DNA of 64,000 nucleotides from Massilia aurea. Its GTDB lineage: Bacteria; Pseudomonadota; Gammaproteobacteria; Burkholderiales; Burkholderiaceae_D. How positions within the stretch are numbered: the first letter of the stretch is position 1; each line of letters starts with the position of its first letter. Both the position numbers and the translations under genes were made by a program. Below are positions 54,326 to 61,806 of this stretch, piece by piece. Under the pieces are notes generated by a model. The model searched no databases. It worked only from the letters and a program-made list of their open reading frames with translations, and was not told the origin of the DNA. Location: the NCBI RefSeq assembly GCF_024753205.1, contig NZ_JANUGZ010000003.1, positions 372,001 to 436,000 on the forward strand, given 5' to 3'.

Positions 54326-56128
54326 TCAGAACTCTTCCCACTCGTCGGCGCTGGCGGTGGCGCTGACGGCGGCTTTCTTCGGCTTCGGCGCTGCAACTGC
54401 CTCGTCCGCTTTTTTCGGTGCAGCCGATGCTGCAGCCGGCTTCTTCAGTGCCGGTGGCGCCGGGCGCTTGACGACCGGACGCGCCACCACCGCAGTGGTG
54501 GTCACGGCTGGCGCTGCTGCCGGGGCCTTTGCCTGGGCCTGGGCTGGAACGTGGTGCTCTTCGCCCTCTTCCAGCTTGAAGATGCTGACCACGCGGGCCA
54601 GCTCGCCTGCCTGATCCTGCAGACTCTGTGCGGCTGCGGCGGCTTGTTCCACCAGCGCAGCGTTTTGTTGCGTCATGCTGTCCATCTCGATGATCGACGT
54701 GTTGACCTGGGCGATGCCGGCGCTCTGCTCGGCACTGGCGTTGGCGATTTCGCTCATGATGTCGGTCACGCGCTTGACGCTCGAGACCACTTCATCCATC
54801 GTCACGCCGGCCTGGCCGACCAGCTTGCTGCCGCGCTCGACCTTCTCGACCGAGTCACCGATCAGCGTCTTGATTTCTTTTGCTGCCGCGGCCGAACGTT
54901 GCGCCAGATTGCGCACTTCGGATGCCACGACCGCAAAGCCACGGCCCTGTTCACCGGCACGTGCCGCTTCGACTGCCGCGTTCAGCGCCAGGATGTTGGT
55001 CTGGAAGGCGATGCCATCGATGACGCCGATGATGTCCGAGATCTTGTTGGCCGAGGTATTGATCTCGCCCATCGTGCCCACCACTTGCGACACCACATCG
55101 CCGCCCTTGCGGGCCACGTCCGACGCGGTTGCCGCCAGCGCATTGGCTTCGCGGGCACTGTCGGCGTTCTGTTTCACGGTCGCGGTCAGCTCTTCCATCG
55201 CCGAGGCGGTCTTTTCCAGCGAGCTTGCCTGCAGTTCGGTACGCGACGACAGATCGATATTGCCAGCGGCGATTTCACGCGAGGCGGTGCCGATGGTTTC
55301 CGTACCGCGACGCACTTGCTCGACGATACCAACCAGGCTGTTGCGCATTTCTTTCATTTCGACCAGCAGGCTGCCGCGGTCCGACGCCTTCGTGTCGATG
55401 ACGATCGACAGGTCGCCATGGGCGATGCTGCCGGCGATTTTCGCCGTGTAAGCCGGCTCGCCGCCGAGCTGCTTGAGCAGGCTGCGGGTAATGACCACGG
55501 CAGCAACGATACCGATGACGACCGCCAGCACCAGCAGGACCAGCATGAAGTTACGGGCATTGGCAAACGCCGTTTCGGCATCGGCCTTGCTTTGAGCATT
55601 CTGCTTGTCTTCCAGGGCCGACAGCGCATTCAGGGCGTCGGTCCACTTGCGCTGCACGGGACGCACTTCGCGGATCATCACGCGGGTGGCGCCCATCGCA
55701 TTTGCCGCCAGATACAGATCGGTAGCGCGGCCAATGGCGGGCATCGCGGTCGCTTCGTGTTCCTTGATCTGGTTCAGCAGCGCCTTTTCCTGATCATTGG
55801 CATAGGTTGCGAACAGCGCAGCCAGCTTGGCCTGGGCCGCATCGTACTTGGCGGTTTGTTCCTTGAATTTGACGATTTCCGGTTCCATGTCGGCCGGGTC
55901 GGTCATCAGGGTCAGCACGCGCAGCGAAGCGAGGCGATCGCTGACGTTGTTGCGCATTTCGACCACGAGCCCGGTCGATACATTACTGACGCTCACCACG
56001 TGATCGAGGCGATCCTGGATCTGCGCCATGCGCAGGATGCCGACCACCGCGACTGCGACTAGCAGTACCAGAACCAGTGCGAAACCGAGGGCCAGACGGG
56101 TGCCGACCTTCATGTTGTTCAAATTCAT
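54326..56128 (-). CDS. Methyl-accepting chemotaxis protein with C-terminal EWEEF tether
   Basis: Inner-membrane chemoreceptor of 600 residues. Helix one is at 12-32 ([21 protein letters not shown]), a four-helix-bundle sensor spans ~33-185, helix two ~190-212 ([20 protein letters not shown]), then HAMP and the signalling domain with [20 protein letters not shown] near residue 375. An Ala/Pro/Lys-rich linker leads to the last residues ADEWEEF, resembling the NWETF pentapeptide that tethers CheR and CheB, so it is probably a full-length, adaptation-competent receptor. The ligand is unknown. No other che genes are nearby. Confidence 0.93.
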   Translation of the reverse strand: MNLNNMKVGTRLALGFALVLVLLVAVAVVGILRMAQIQDRLDHVVSVSNVSTGLVVEMRNNVSDRLASLRVLTLMTDPADMEPEIVKFKEQTAKYDAAQAKLAALFATYANDQEKALLNQIKEHEATAMPAIGRATDLYLAANAMGATRVMIREVRPVQRKWTDALNALSALEDKQNAQSKADAETAFANARNFMLVLLVLAVVIGIVAAVVITRSLLKQLGGEPAYTAKIAGSIAHGDLSIVIDTKASDRGSLLVEMKEMRNSLVGIVEQVRRGTETIGTASREIAAGNIDLSSRTELQASSLEKTASAMEELTATVKQNADSAREANALAATASDVARKGGDVVSQVVGTMGEINTSANKISDIIGVIDGIAFQTNILALNAAVEAARAGEQGRGFAVVASEVRNLAQRSAAAAKEIKTLIGDSVEKVERGSKLVGQAGVTMDEVVSSVKRVTDIMSEIANASAEQSAGIAQVNTSIIEMDSMTQQNAALVEQAAAAAQSLQDQAGELARVVSIFKLEEGEEHHVPAQAQAKAPAAAPAVTTTAVVARPVVKRPAPPALKKPAAASAAPKKADEAVAAPKPKKAAVSATASADEWEEF

Positions 56129-56443
56129 TCGTGTTTTCCCTGTAACTTATTGATCGAAACTCGTCCGGTAGAGATCGCGTCCCGCGATACGCCGTACGAT
56201 GCGCAAGTGAAAGCTATGTTTCTTATAGTTTTCAGCTATTTCCTAAAGGATAAATGAAGATTTCCTCGCTGAACGAGAAAATCTCTTTCTCCGATGAATT
56301 GTTTCAACACAACAACAGGGTTGATGTGGTTCAAGAATTGGAACAGAGAAACATTATGGAACTCACGTTGCCCTTCGGCAAGCAAATTTGAAGCCTCAAG
56401 ATAGTTTCGGTATGGAAATGTCTCGCTTTGTCGACAGACGAAA
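56129..56443. other. Intergenic region between the chemoreceptor and dusA
   Basis: About 315 bases, A+T-rich near 56210-56400. It should hold the chemoreceptor promoter. Open frames here have no coding character that I can recognise. Its right edge is the dusA terminator. Confidence 0.3.
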
Positions 56444-56469
56444 AAAAAGCGTGCCAATGCACGCTTTTT
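56444..56469 (-). terminator. Terminator after dusA
   Basis: On the minus strand AAAAAGCGTGC-ATTG-GCACGCTTTTT is a perfect 11-pair stem on a four-base loop with a run of T, 16 bases past the dusA stop. Confidence 0.9.
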
Positions 56470-56484
56470 GTCAGTGAGGTGTGC

Positions 56485-57510
56485 TTACGCGGTTGCAGGC
56501 ATCCGGGCAGCGGCAGCCAGCAACAGGCGTGCATCGCCCAGCGCCAGCTGCTTCGAGTCCGACAACGTCTGGCGGAAAGCGCGTGCGCCCGGCAAACCCT
56601 GCATCAGGCCCAGCATGTGGCGCGTGATGCTGTTCAGTTTCAAGCCCAGCGGGCCGTACTGGCGCAGCTGCGCCTCGATGTACGGGATCATCGCTTCGAG
56701 CACGTCGGTGCGCGTGCGCGGTGTGCTGGGGGCATCGTAGAAACGTGCGTCCCAGTCAGCCATCGTCCACGGGTTGTGATAGGCCTCGCGACCGAGCATG
56801 ACGCCGTCGACGTGCTGCAGATGCAGCGCGATCTCGTCGTCGCTCTTGATGCCGCCGTTGATGATGATCTCGAGGTCGGGAAACTCGCGCTTGAGTTCAT
56901 ACGCCACGGCGTAGCGCAGCGGCGGGATCTCGCGGTTTTCCTTCGGCGACAGACCTTTCAGGATCGCGTTGCGGGCATGCACGATGAACGTCTTGCAGCC
57001 GGCATCGGCGACCGTGCCGATGAAGTCGCGCACGAAGCCGTATTCTTCATTGTGATCGATGCCGATGCGGTGCTTGACGGTGACGTCGATCGAGACAGCG
57101 TCGCGCATCGCCTTGACGCAGTCGGCCACCAGTTGCGGCTCGTTCATCAGGCATGCGCCAAAAGAACCCTTCTGCACGCGCTCGGAGGGGCAGCCACAAT
57201 TCAGGTTGATCTCGTCGTAGCCCCACTGCTCACCGAGCTTCGCGCTCTTGGCCAAGTCACCCGGGTCGCTGCCGCCCAGTTGCAGGGCAATCGGATGCTC
57301 GATGTCGTCGAAGCGCAGGTGACGTTCGGCGTCGCCATAGACCAGCGCGCCGGTGTTGACCATCTCGGTGTAGAGCCAGGTATGGCGAGTGATCTGCCGG
57401 TGGAAGACCCGGCAGTGGCGGTCGGTCCAGTCCATCATGGGGGCAACCGACAGGCGGCGAGATGGCGGCACAATGGCAGTAGCAGCCGGAATGGTCGAAG
57501 AAGTGCTCAT
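56485..57510 (-). CDS. dusA: tRNA-dihydrouridine(20/20a) synthase
   Basis: FMN-dependent enzyme of 341 residues that reduces U20/U20a in tRNA. The TIM-barrel opens with LSVAPMMDWTDRHCRVFHRQ, the catalytic Cys is in NLNCGCPSERVQKGSFGACLM, and phosphate/FMN-binding segments are EIIINGGIKS and GVMLGREAYHNPW. The RXF..L..GL-type DusA-specific length and ends fit. The ATG at 57510 is chosen; the open frame continues upstream only from a TTG. The 5' end of dusA is a recognised integration target for a family of prophage integrases, and here the DNA immediately upstream is a phage-remnant island. Confidence 0.95.
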   Translation of the reverse strand: MSTSSTIPAATAIVPPSRRLSVAPMMDWTDRHCRVFHRQITRHTWLYTEMVNTGALVYGDAERHLRFDDIEHPIALQLGGSDPGDLAKSAKLGEQWGYDEINLNCGCPSERVQKGSFGACLMNEPQLVADCVKAMRDAVSIDVTVKHRIGIDHNEEYGFVRDFIGTVADAGCKTFIVHARNAILKGLSPKENREIPPLRYAVAYELKREFPDLEIIINGGIKSDDEIALHLQHVDGVMLGREAYHNPWTMADWDARFYDAPSTPRTRTDVLEAMIPYIEAQLRQYGPLGLKLNSITRHMLGLMQGLPGARAFRQTLSDSKQLALGDARLLLAAAARMPATA

Positions 57511-57731
57511 GCTGGAGGGTGTGGTCGCCTGGGAGCAGGCGATGAATACTGTCGAAAACGCGCCATCATAAGCCAAAGCTGTTCACGCTGCATGCATGCA
57601 GCTGGATCGGTTGTGGTGAGCGCCGCGATGCACGAACGCCAGACTTGAGCAAAGATGTTGTTGAGGTCGGTTTTCGATTTCAGGGTGCGTGCCAAGGCTT
57701 GGACAGTGCCGTGCAAGCGCTGGGGGCCGAT

Positions 57732-57850
57732 ATGGTCAGGTCGAAGTCGTGTCTGAATGTCAGACCTGACACCGGAGTTAGACACTGGGCGCTGACATGG
57801 TCAGGTTGAGGTCGTGTCTGAATGTCAGACCTGACATGGGAGTTAGACAG
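57732..57850. repeat. Tandem pair of GTGTCTGAATGTCAGACCTGACA repeats
   Basis: Two copies in direct orientation, starting at 57732 and 57797 (period 65): ATGGTCAGGT(C/T)GA(A/G)GTCGTG, then TCTGAATGTCAGACCTGACA and GGAGTTAGACA. They belong to the same family as the elements around 40-41.3 kb. They mark the boundary between dusA and the A+T-rich island. Confidence 0.8.
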
Positions 57851-57901
57851 AGAAAAGCTTTAAAATCAAAGCAGTGAATCGATATCCAACAAGGAGACTA
57901 A

Positions 57902-58888
57902 ATGAACAAAGCAGGATTCTTGGTTTCGCGACGTGCTCATTCTTGGCTGGGCACCCCCCCAACAGTAGGTCATGAAGAATCTATAGCAGTGAGTGATGAA
58001 GACTTGATCATTCGAGCTAAGGAGATTATTTTTACAAAAGATTATCCGAACGGCTTAATGATAAAGGCTAGTCGTGGCGGCTTAATAACCTTTAATTTTG
58101 AAGGAATAAAAGGATTTAAAAGCAGTGAAGAAATCAACTCTAATCTCAAAAAAAATGAGAACTTGTCCGCTGCACTTCTAAATGCAAGAACTCCTATAGG
58201 TGATGCCCTGAATTCTTTCTTGGCTTGTCTAAATGGCTCCCTACAGCAATCAACAGGAATTGTTGAGCTTGAAGGGGTACAGAATAACAGACTATATGAA
58301 GTAGACTCTAACCTGTCGGCAATTCATACAGTATCTTATCCTGTTGGTAATTTACGCTATCGGCCCCACACTATCGGAGTAGCCCAGCTTGAGGCCGCTG
58401 CCGATGCTCTAAATTCATTGCTCACACACCCCGACAGTGATGCGATTAAGTGTATTTCCTTATACAATCTATCAGTCGCATCGTTTGGACAACTCGACTT
58501 TGCCCGTAGCTTAATAACAGCATGGGCAGTGGTGGAAAAGCTAATCAATGTTTTATGGACACAATTTATTTCCACAAATTCTCAAAACAATATCAACCGC
58601 TTCCTGTCTCCACCTACAAGCGGAGCACGTGCAGATAAATTGAAATCAAATAACATCACCGCATCGATCAAAACAGAAATTCTCTCGATAACCAACATAA
58701 TCACCGAAGAAGAATACCGCGAAATAGAAAAATCTCGCAAAGCACGAAACGAATGGATGCACACGCTAAAAAATATAAGCCACGAGGATGCTATTTCATG
58801 CGCATTTGCAGCTGCTCTGTTAATTAAAAAAATCTATCATCTGAAAGTACAAACGAAATATCAAGCTTGGGGTTCATGGGCTGAGTGA
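57902..58888 (+). CDS. HEPN-domain protein, candidate defence RNase
   Basis: Protein of 328 residues encoded by DNA much richer in A+T than the surroundings. The N-terminal ~200 residues are unrecognised. The C-terminal ~120 residues form an all-helical region ending with R-K-A-R-N-E-W-M-H near residue 285-293, which contains R-N-x3-H, the Rx4-6H active-site motif of HEPN RNases. Helices before and after (LITAWAVVEKLINVLWTQF; AISCAFAAALLIKKIYHLKV) fit. Similar Apea/HEPN proteins occur in phage defence. Ribosome site GGAG is present (AAGGAGACTAA before ATG at good spacing). It abuts REP repeats on one side and a phage spanin fragment on the other, which supports recent transfer. Confidence 0.6.
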   Translation: MNKAGFLVSRRAHSWLGTPPTVGHEESIAVSDEDLIIRAKEIIFTKDYPNGLMIKASRGGLITFNFEGIKGFKSSEEINSNLKKNENLSAALLNARTPIGDALNSFLACLNGSLQQSTGIVELEGVQNNRLYEVDSNLSAIHTVSYPVGNLRYRPHTIGVAQLEAAADALNSLLTHPDSDAIKCISLYNLSVASFGQLDFARSLITAWAVVEKLINVLWTQFISTNSQNNINRFLSPPTSGARADKLKSNNITASIKTEILSITNIITEEEYREIEKSRKARNEWMHTLKNISHEDAISCAFAAALLIKKIYHLKVQTKYQAWGSWAE

Positions 58889-58992
58889 AAAAAGCAGCGC
58901 CATATGCTAGTCAGAATTAATGATGCTATACCGATACTCTATAATTTGTAAAAGGATCGTTATCAGCATCTTTTCTTGTATTTCCGAAAGTC

Positions 58993-59160
58993 CTAGTTCA
59001 GCCATGCCCCGCAGTCTCTGCATAACGCGCCGCGCAGATTAGCATGCTGGCGTAGCAGTTTGATTGCCCTGGCCTACGACCTATCGTAGTCGTTGGTGAC
59101 CGGACGCTCGACCGCCGGGCATGAGGCTGCCAGTGCGCTATCAAGGGATGCTTTTGTTGG
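58993..59160 (-). pseudogene. Remnant of a phage outer-spanin (Rz1) gene
   Basis: On the minus strand the frame reads TKASLDSALAASCPAVERPV, then TNDYDRS, a stop, and ARAIKLLRQHANLRGALCRDC. It aligns along its length with the better-kept Rz1-like frame at 60306-60605 (TKASLDSTLATPCPDV... and AIGLLHQYATCGAPHEDC). The internal stop and missing lipoprotein signal show it is dead. It lies between the HEPN and AbiC-like genes. Confidence 0.6.
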
Positions 59161-59267
59161 TGAGTTCAACTGCAGTGGTGCATCCACCTAAAATTCTAAG
59201 TCATATCCAATGTGGATTGCGCATAAGTTAAATTCCGCATTCTCCATTTTTAACGAAAGGAACTCGG

Positions 59268-60257
59268 GTGAGCAAAAAAACTATTACCGAACAGATTGAC
59301 GAAGAATTCGAGCGTAAGGTTGGCGCAATAGAGGATGCTCTACTGCTGCGACGCGCAGAAAAGACTTTTTTTCTAATCGCAGTAACCGCCATATTTATTT
59401 TGGCGATATATTCTCTTAATTTCGGATGGCCATTACTCTCTAAACTTCCCAATAGCGCAACATGGAAAGACTTCTCATCGATGCTTTCTGCCAAAGGTAG
59501 TGAATGGGGCGAATTTGGTGACTTTCTTGGAGGGGTTTTAAATCCAGTGATAGGTATAGGAACAATTTATTTGATCCTTGTAAATGTAAGATTGCAAAAA
59601 AAAGAACTAGGTCTAGCACTTAAGGAGATGAGGAATTCTAACGATTCGCTATCAGTTCAGAATGCAGCGATCGAAATACAAAATTTCCAAAACACTTTTT
59701 TTAATTGGTTCAACAGCTATCGTGAAATCGTAAGCGATGCTCGATTTATGTCCCACGACCGTGAAATCATTGGTGCACCAGCACTCCATTCGCTCTATAA
59801 GGGTAATTTTAATGGGTCAGAAATCGATCTTATATTCAAGGCGGAACAGATAGAAGACGCATTTTTATCTTTTTCCAATTATGACTCCATAACAGACAGC
59901 GATGTTAACCAAAAAATCGACGATATTATTTTGGAGAAGTGGTCTGATTTCAAATCTAAATATTATTCAGCAGATTCATCCGTCAATTCTCTCATGGGAT
60001 TGATTGACTGGATTCAAAATCATGCGCTCACACCAAAAATAAAGAACGAATACATTAATATTCTAGCATCTCAGTTATCGTTGATTGAAATGACCTTCGT
60101 ACTTTACGAAGCATATAAGAAGGGTGGATTAAGTCTAAGCCAATTAAACTACCATAAATTCTTTGATAAAATCACGAAATACGACGACCCATCCACCTAC
60201 TTTCTTAGAATGCGATGCTTAGCGGCTGAATTAAATCAGGCTCGTACAATGGCGTAG
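59268..60257 (+). CDS. AbiC-like abortive-infection membrane protein
   Basis: Protein of 329 residues with two N-terminal membrane helices, near 33-54 (TFFLIAVTAIFILAIYSLNF) and 86-108 (LGGVLNPVIGIGTIYLILVN), and a cytosolic C-terminal domain. The segment GEFGDFLGGVLNP followed by a Gln-Lys-Lys-Glu-Leu (LQKKELGLAL) is the pattern of putative phage abortive-infection proteins of the AbiC kind, which are believed to halt growth of infected cells. The start is GTG with AAGGA upstream. DNA is A+T-rich, and homologous spanin fragments lie on both sides, so it is a probable acquired defence gene. Confidence 0.6.
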   Translation: MSKKTITEQIDEEFERKVGAIEDALLLRRAEKTFFLIAVTAIFILAIYSLNFGWPLLSKLPNSATWKDFSSMLSAKGSEWGEFGDFLGGVLNPVIGIGTIYLILVNVRLQKKELGLALKEMRNSNDSLSVQNAAIEIQNFQNTFFNWFNSYREIVSDARFMSHDREIIGAPALHSLYKGNFNGSEIDLIFKAEQIEDAFLSFSNYDSITDSDVNQKIDDIILEKWSDFKSKYYSADSSVNSLMGLIDWIQNHALTPKIKNEYINILASQLSLIEMTFVLYEAYKKGGLSLSQLNYHKFFDKITKYDDPSTYFLRMRCLAAELNQARTMA

Positions 60258-60305
60258 GTGGAGATAGAATTTGGCAAAGTTTTAACCTCCTCATCATATT
60301 GCCTT

Positions 60306-60605
60306 CTAGTATTTATGGCACTGAGATGGATTTCTAGAGGCAATGCCGTGGGTGCCGGTCGATGGCGAGCTTTGGCACGGCATTACTTCGGCCAAGCCTA
60401 TACAGTCTTCGTGTGGCGCGCCGCACGTAGCGTACTGGTGCAGCAACCCGATCGCCCACTCTTGCCAGGCATCGAAGTCGTCGGCTGCCGGGAAGGCTAC
60501 ATCCGGGCACGGCGTCGCCAGCGTGCTATCGAGGGATGCTTTTGTTGGCGGCTTCGATTGAGGCGCCGAGGTTGCGCACGCGATCAGCGCCAGGCATACA
60601 ACCAA
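60306..60605 (-). CDS. Rz1-like outer spanin lipoprotein
   Basis: About 99 residues. The N-terminus LALIACATSAPQSKPP carries a lipobox (LIAC), followed by a Pro-containing linker and DAWQEWAIGLLHQYATCGAP typical of phage outer-membrane spanins. It starts inside the end of the inner-spanin gene in another frame (60526-60605), the classical Rz/Rz1 nesting. The start codon is TTG, so the exact start is uncertain. The last ~25 residues lack similarity to the expected end and may reflect decay. Confidence 0.5.
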   Translation of the reverse strand: MVVCLALIACATSAPQSKPPTKASLDSTLATPCPDVAFPAADDFDAWQEWAIGLLHQYATCGAPHEDCIGLAEVMPCQSSPSTGTHGIASRNPSQCHKY

Positions 60606-60925
60606 CAGGCAGAGGTTTCACATTGCGCAGCTCCTTGGTGAGCGCCGACATGCGCGGCGCCAGGGTGGATTTAATTGGGGCGAACTCGGTGGTCGCCTTG
60701 GTGATGCGCGCGGCGTCGGCCTGCAGCGTGGTCAGCACCAGCTCCGAGTGGCTGCGCATGGTTTCCGCGTGCGCGCGCGTGCGCGCGCTGCAGCTCGGCG
60801 ATTTCGGCATCGCGTCGCCAGCCATTCGATAACCGACCGACGGCGCTGGCCAGCGCCATCGTCAGTAGGCCCACGCCGGCTGCCAGCGCGCGGTATTGGT
60901 CCGGGATGATTTGGCCGCCATGCAT
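60526..60925 (-). pseudogene. Inner spanin (Rz-like), frameshifted
   Basis: The ATG at 60925 begins MHGGQIIPDQYRALAAGVG with a membrane helix and DAEIAELQRAHARA, then loses its frame in a run of alternating G and C (60767-60790). A one-step shift restores SHSELVLTTLQADAARITKA, EFAPIKSTLAPRMSAL and CMPGADRVRNLGASIEAANK, the normal coiled-coil body. The GC dinucleotide run is a likely slippage site. The neighbouring endolysin remnant overlaps its start by a few codons. Confidence 0.6.
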
Positions 60926-61175
60926 TTACGGTGCCGCTCGAGTTGGCGCCCACACGCCTGGGCAGATCCGGTTGCCTGGGATTGAGCAGTCGTAACCGCC
61001 CGACTTCTTGTAGAGCAGCAGCTGGCTGCAGCCCTACGGATAGCAGCTGGTGAGCAGCTCGCGTCGCATGGAAGACGTCGACCAAGCGCCGGTGCCGTAC
61101 TGGTAGATCCAGTCAATCATCGGGACGACACGCAGGCGCTGCTCGAGAAGTTAGTTGAATTCGTTGCAATTCACG
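60900..61175 (-). pseudogene. Phage endolysin (lysozyme-like) remnant
   Basis: On the minus strand: RLRVVPMIDWIYQYGTGAWS, TSSMRRELLTSCYP, a stop, then GCSQLLLYKKSGGYDCSIPG, NRICPGVWA and, in another frame, QLERHRKCMAAK. The C-terminal QLERHRKCM just before the Rz start fits the endolysin-Rz order of phage lysis cassettes. Two stops and a frameshift make it non-functional. I recognise it as a lysozyme-like family from the conserved block order, not from a search. Confidence 0.5.
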
Positions 61176-61386
61176 CTTGTGTTCGCCTACCAGCACTGCG
61201 CGATGCTAGTTGTATTGCCGCGCTACGGCGACGTCGTTGCGCAACACCGCCACTGGACTTGATTAGTAAGAAGGAAGCAGTCCGTTCGCCAAAGGACGTA
61301 CGACAACAGTTAAACCGTGCATTCCAGCGAGTGCGGCCACCTGCGCGCAGGGTATACCAGCAGACAAAAGAGCAGTGCGGACCGCC

Positions 61387-61614
61387 CTACATCATCAGTT
61401 GCAGGAAAGCCCCACTAAAATCCACCGCCTTCTCCAGCACCATATCGGCGCAATAAGCGCCGTCAAACTTGATCTGTTGCTGGACGATAGCTGACATCGC
61501 GCCGTCACCTGTATTGCTGGACGCCGATAGTACGCACTCCCATTGCTCTCCGGCTTTTTTCACTGTCGTGATCGCAAGGGAACGATCACTTATTTCAAAG
61601 GTTATAAGTTTCAT
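61387..61614 (-). CDS. Small hypothetical protein
   Basis: An open frame of 75 residues beginning MKLITFEISDRSLAITTVKK with a KFDGAYCADMVLEKAVDFSG segment. I do not recognise it. There is no ribosome site, so it may be part of the decayed island rather than a gene. It lies between phage remnants and the receptor gene. The 61176-61386 stretch holds nothing I can support. Confidence 0.3.
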   Translation of the reverse strand: MKLITFEISDRSLAITTVKKAGEQWECVLSASSNTGDGAMSAIVQQQIKFDGAYCADMVLEKAVDFSGAFLQLMM

Positions 61615-61806
61615 CACATGTTCGCAAAATATGTGAAGAACTATACCCTAGGGCAACAGAATGCACGCGATTCAGTTACCGCAAAACAACGCCTGAAACA
61701 ACTTTTTTGTTCCAAATCTCGTGCCTCATACCGGCGCTACCCAAAAAGCTCGGGACCTGCCTGCATTCGCCATGCAGGCCGGTCCCGGCAACCAACGTAG
61801 TACTAC

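Noticed and set aside
56236-56457. Small minus-strand frame upstream of the chemoreceptor
   Set aside because: No ribosome site, no recognisable composition or domain, and it runs into the dusA terminator.
61099-61140. Similarity of this stretch to the 5' end of dusA (PMIDW on the minus strand versus PMMDW in DusA), possibly an attachment-site copy
   Set aside because: The same frame continues as lysozyme-like YQYGTGAWS and not as dusA, and about 20 of 27 matched bases can arise by chance. It is better read as endolysin remnant.
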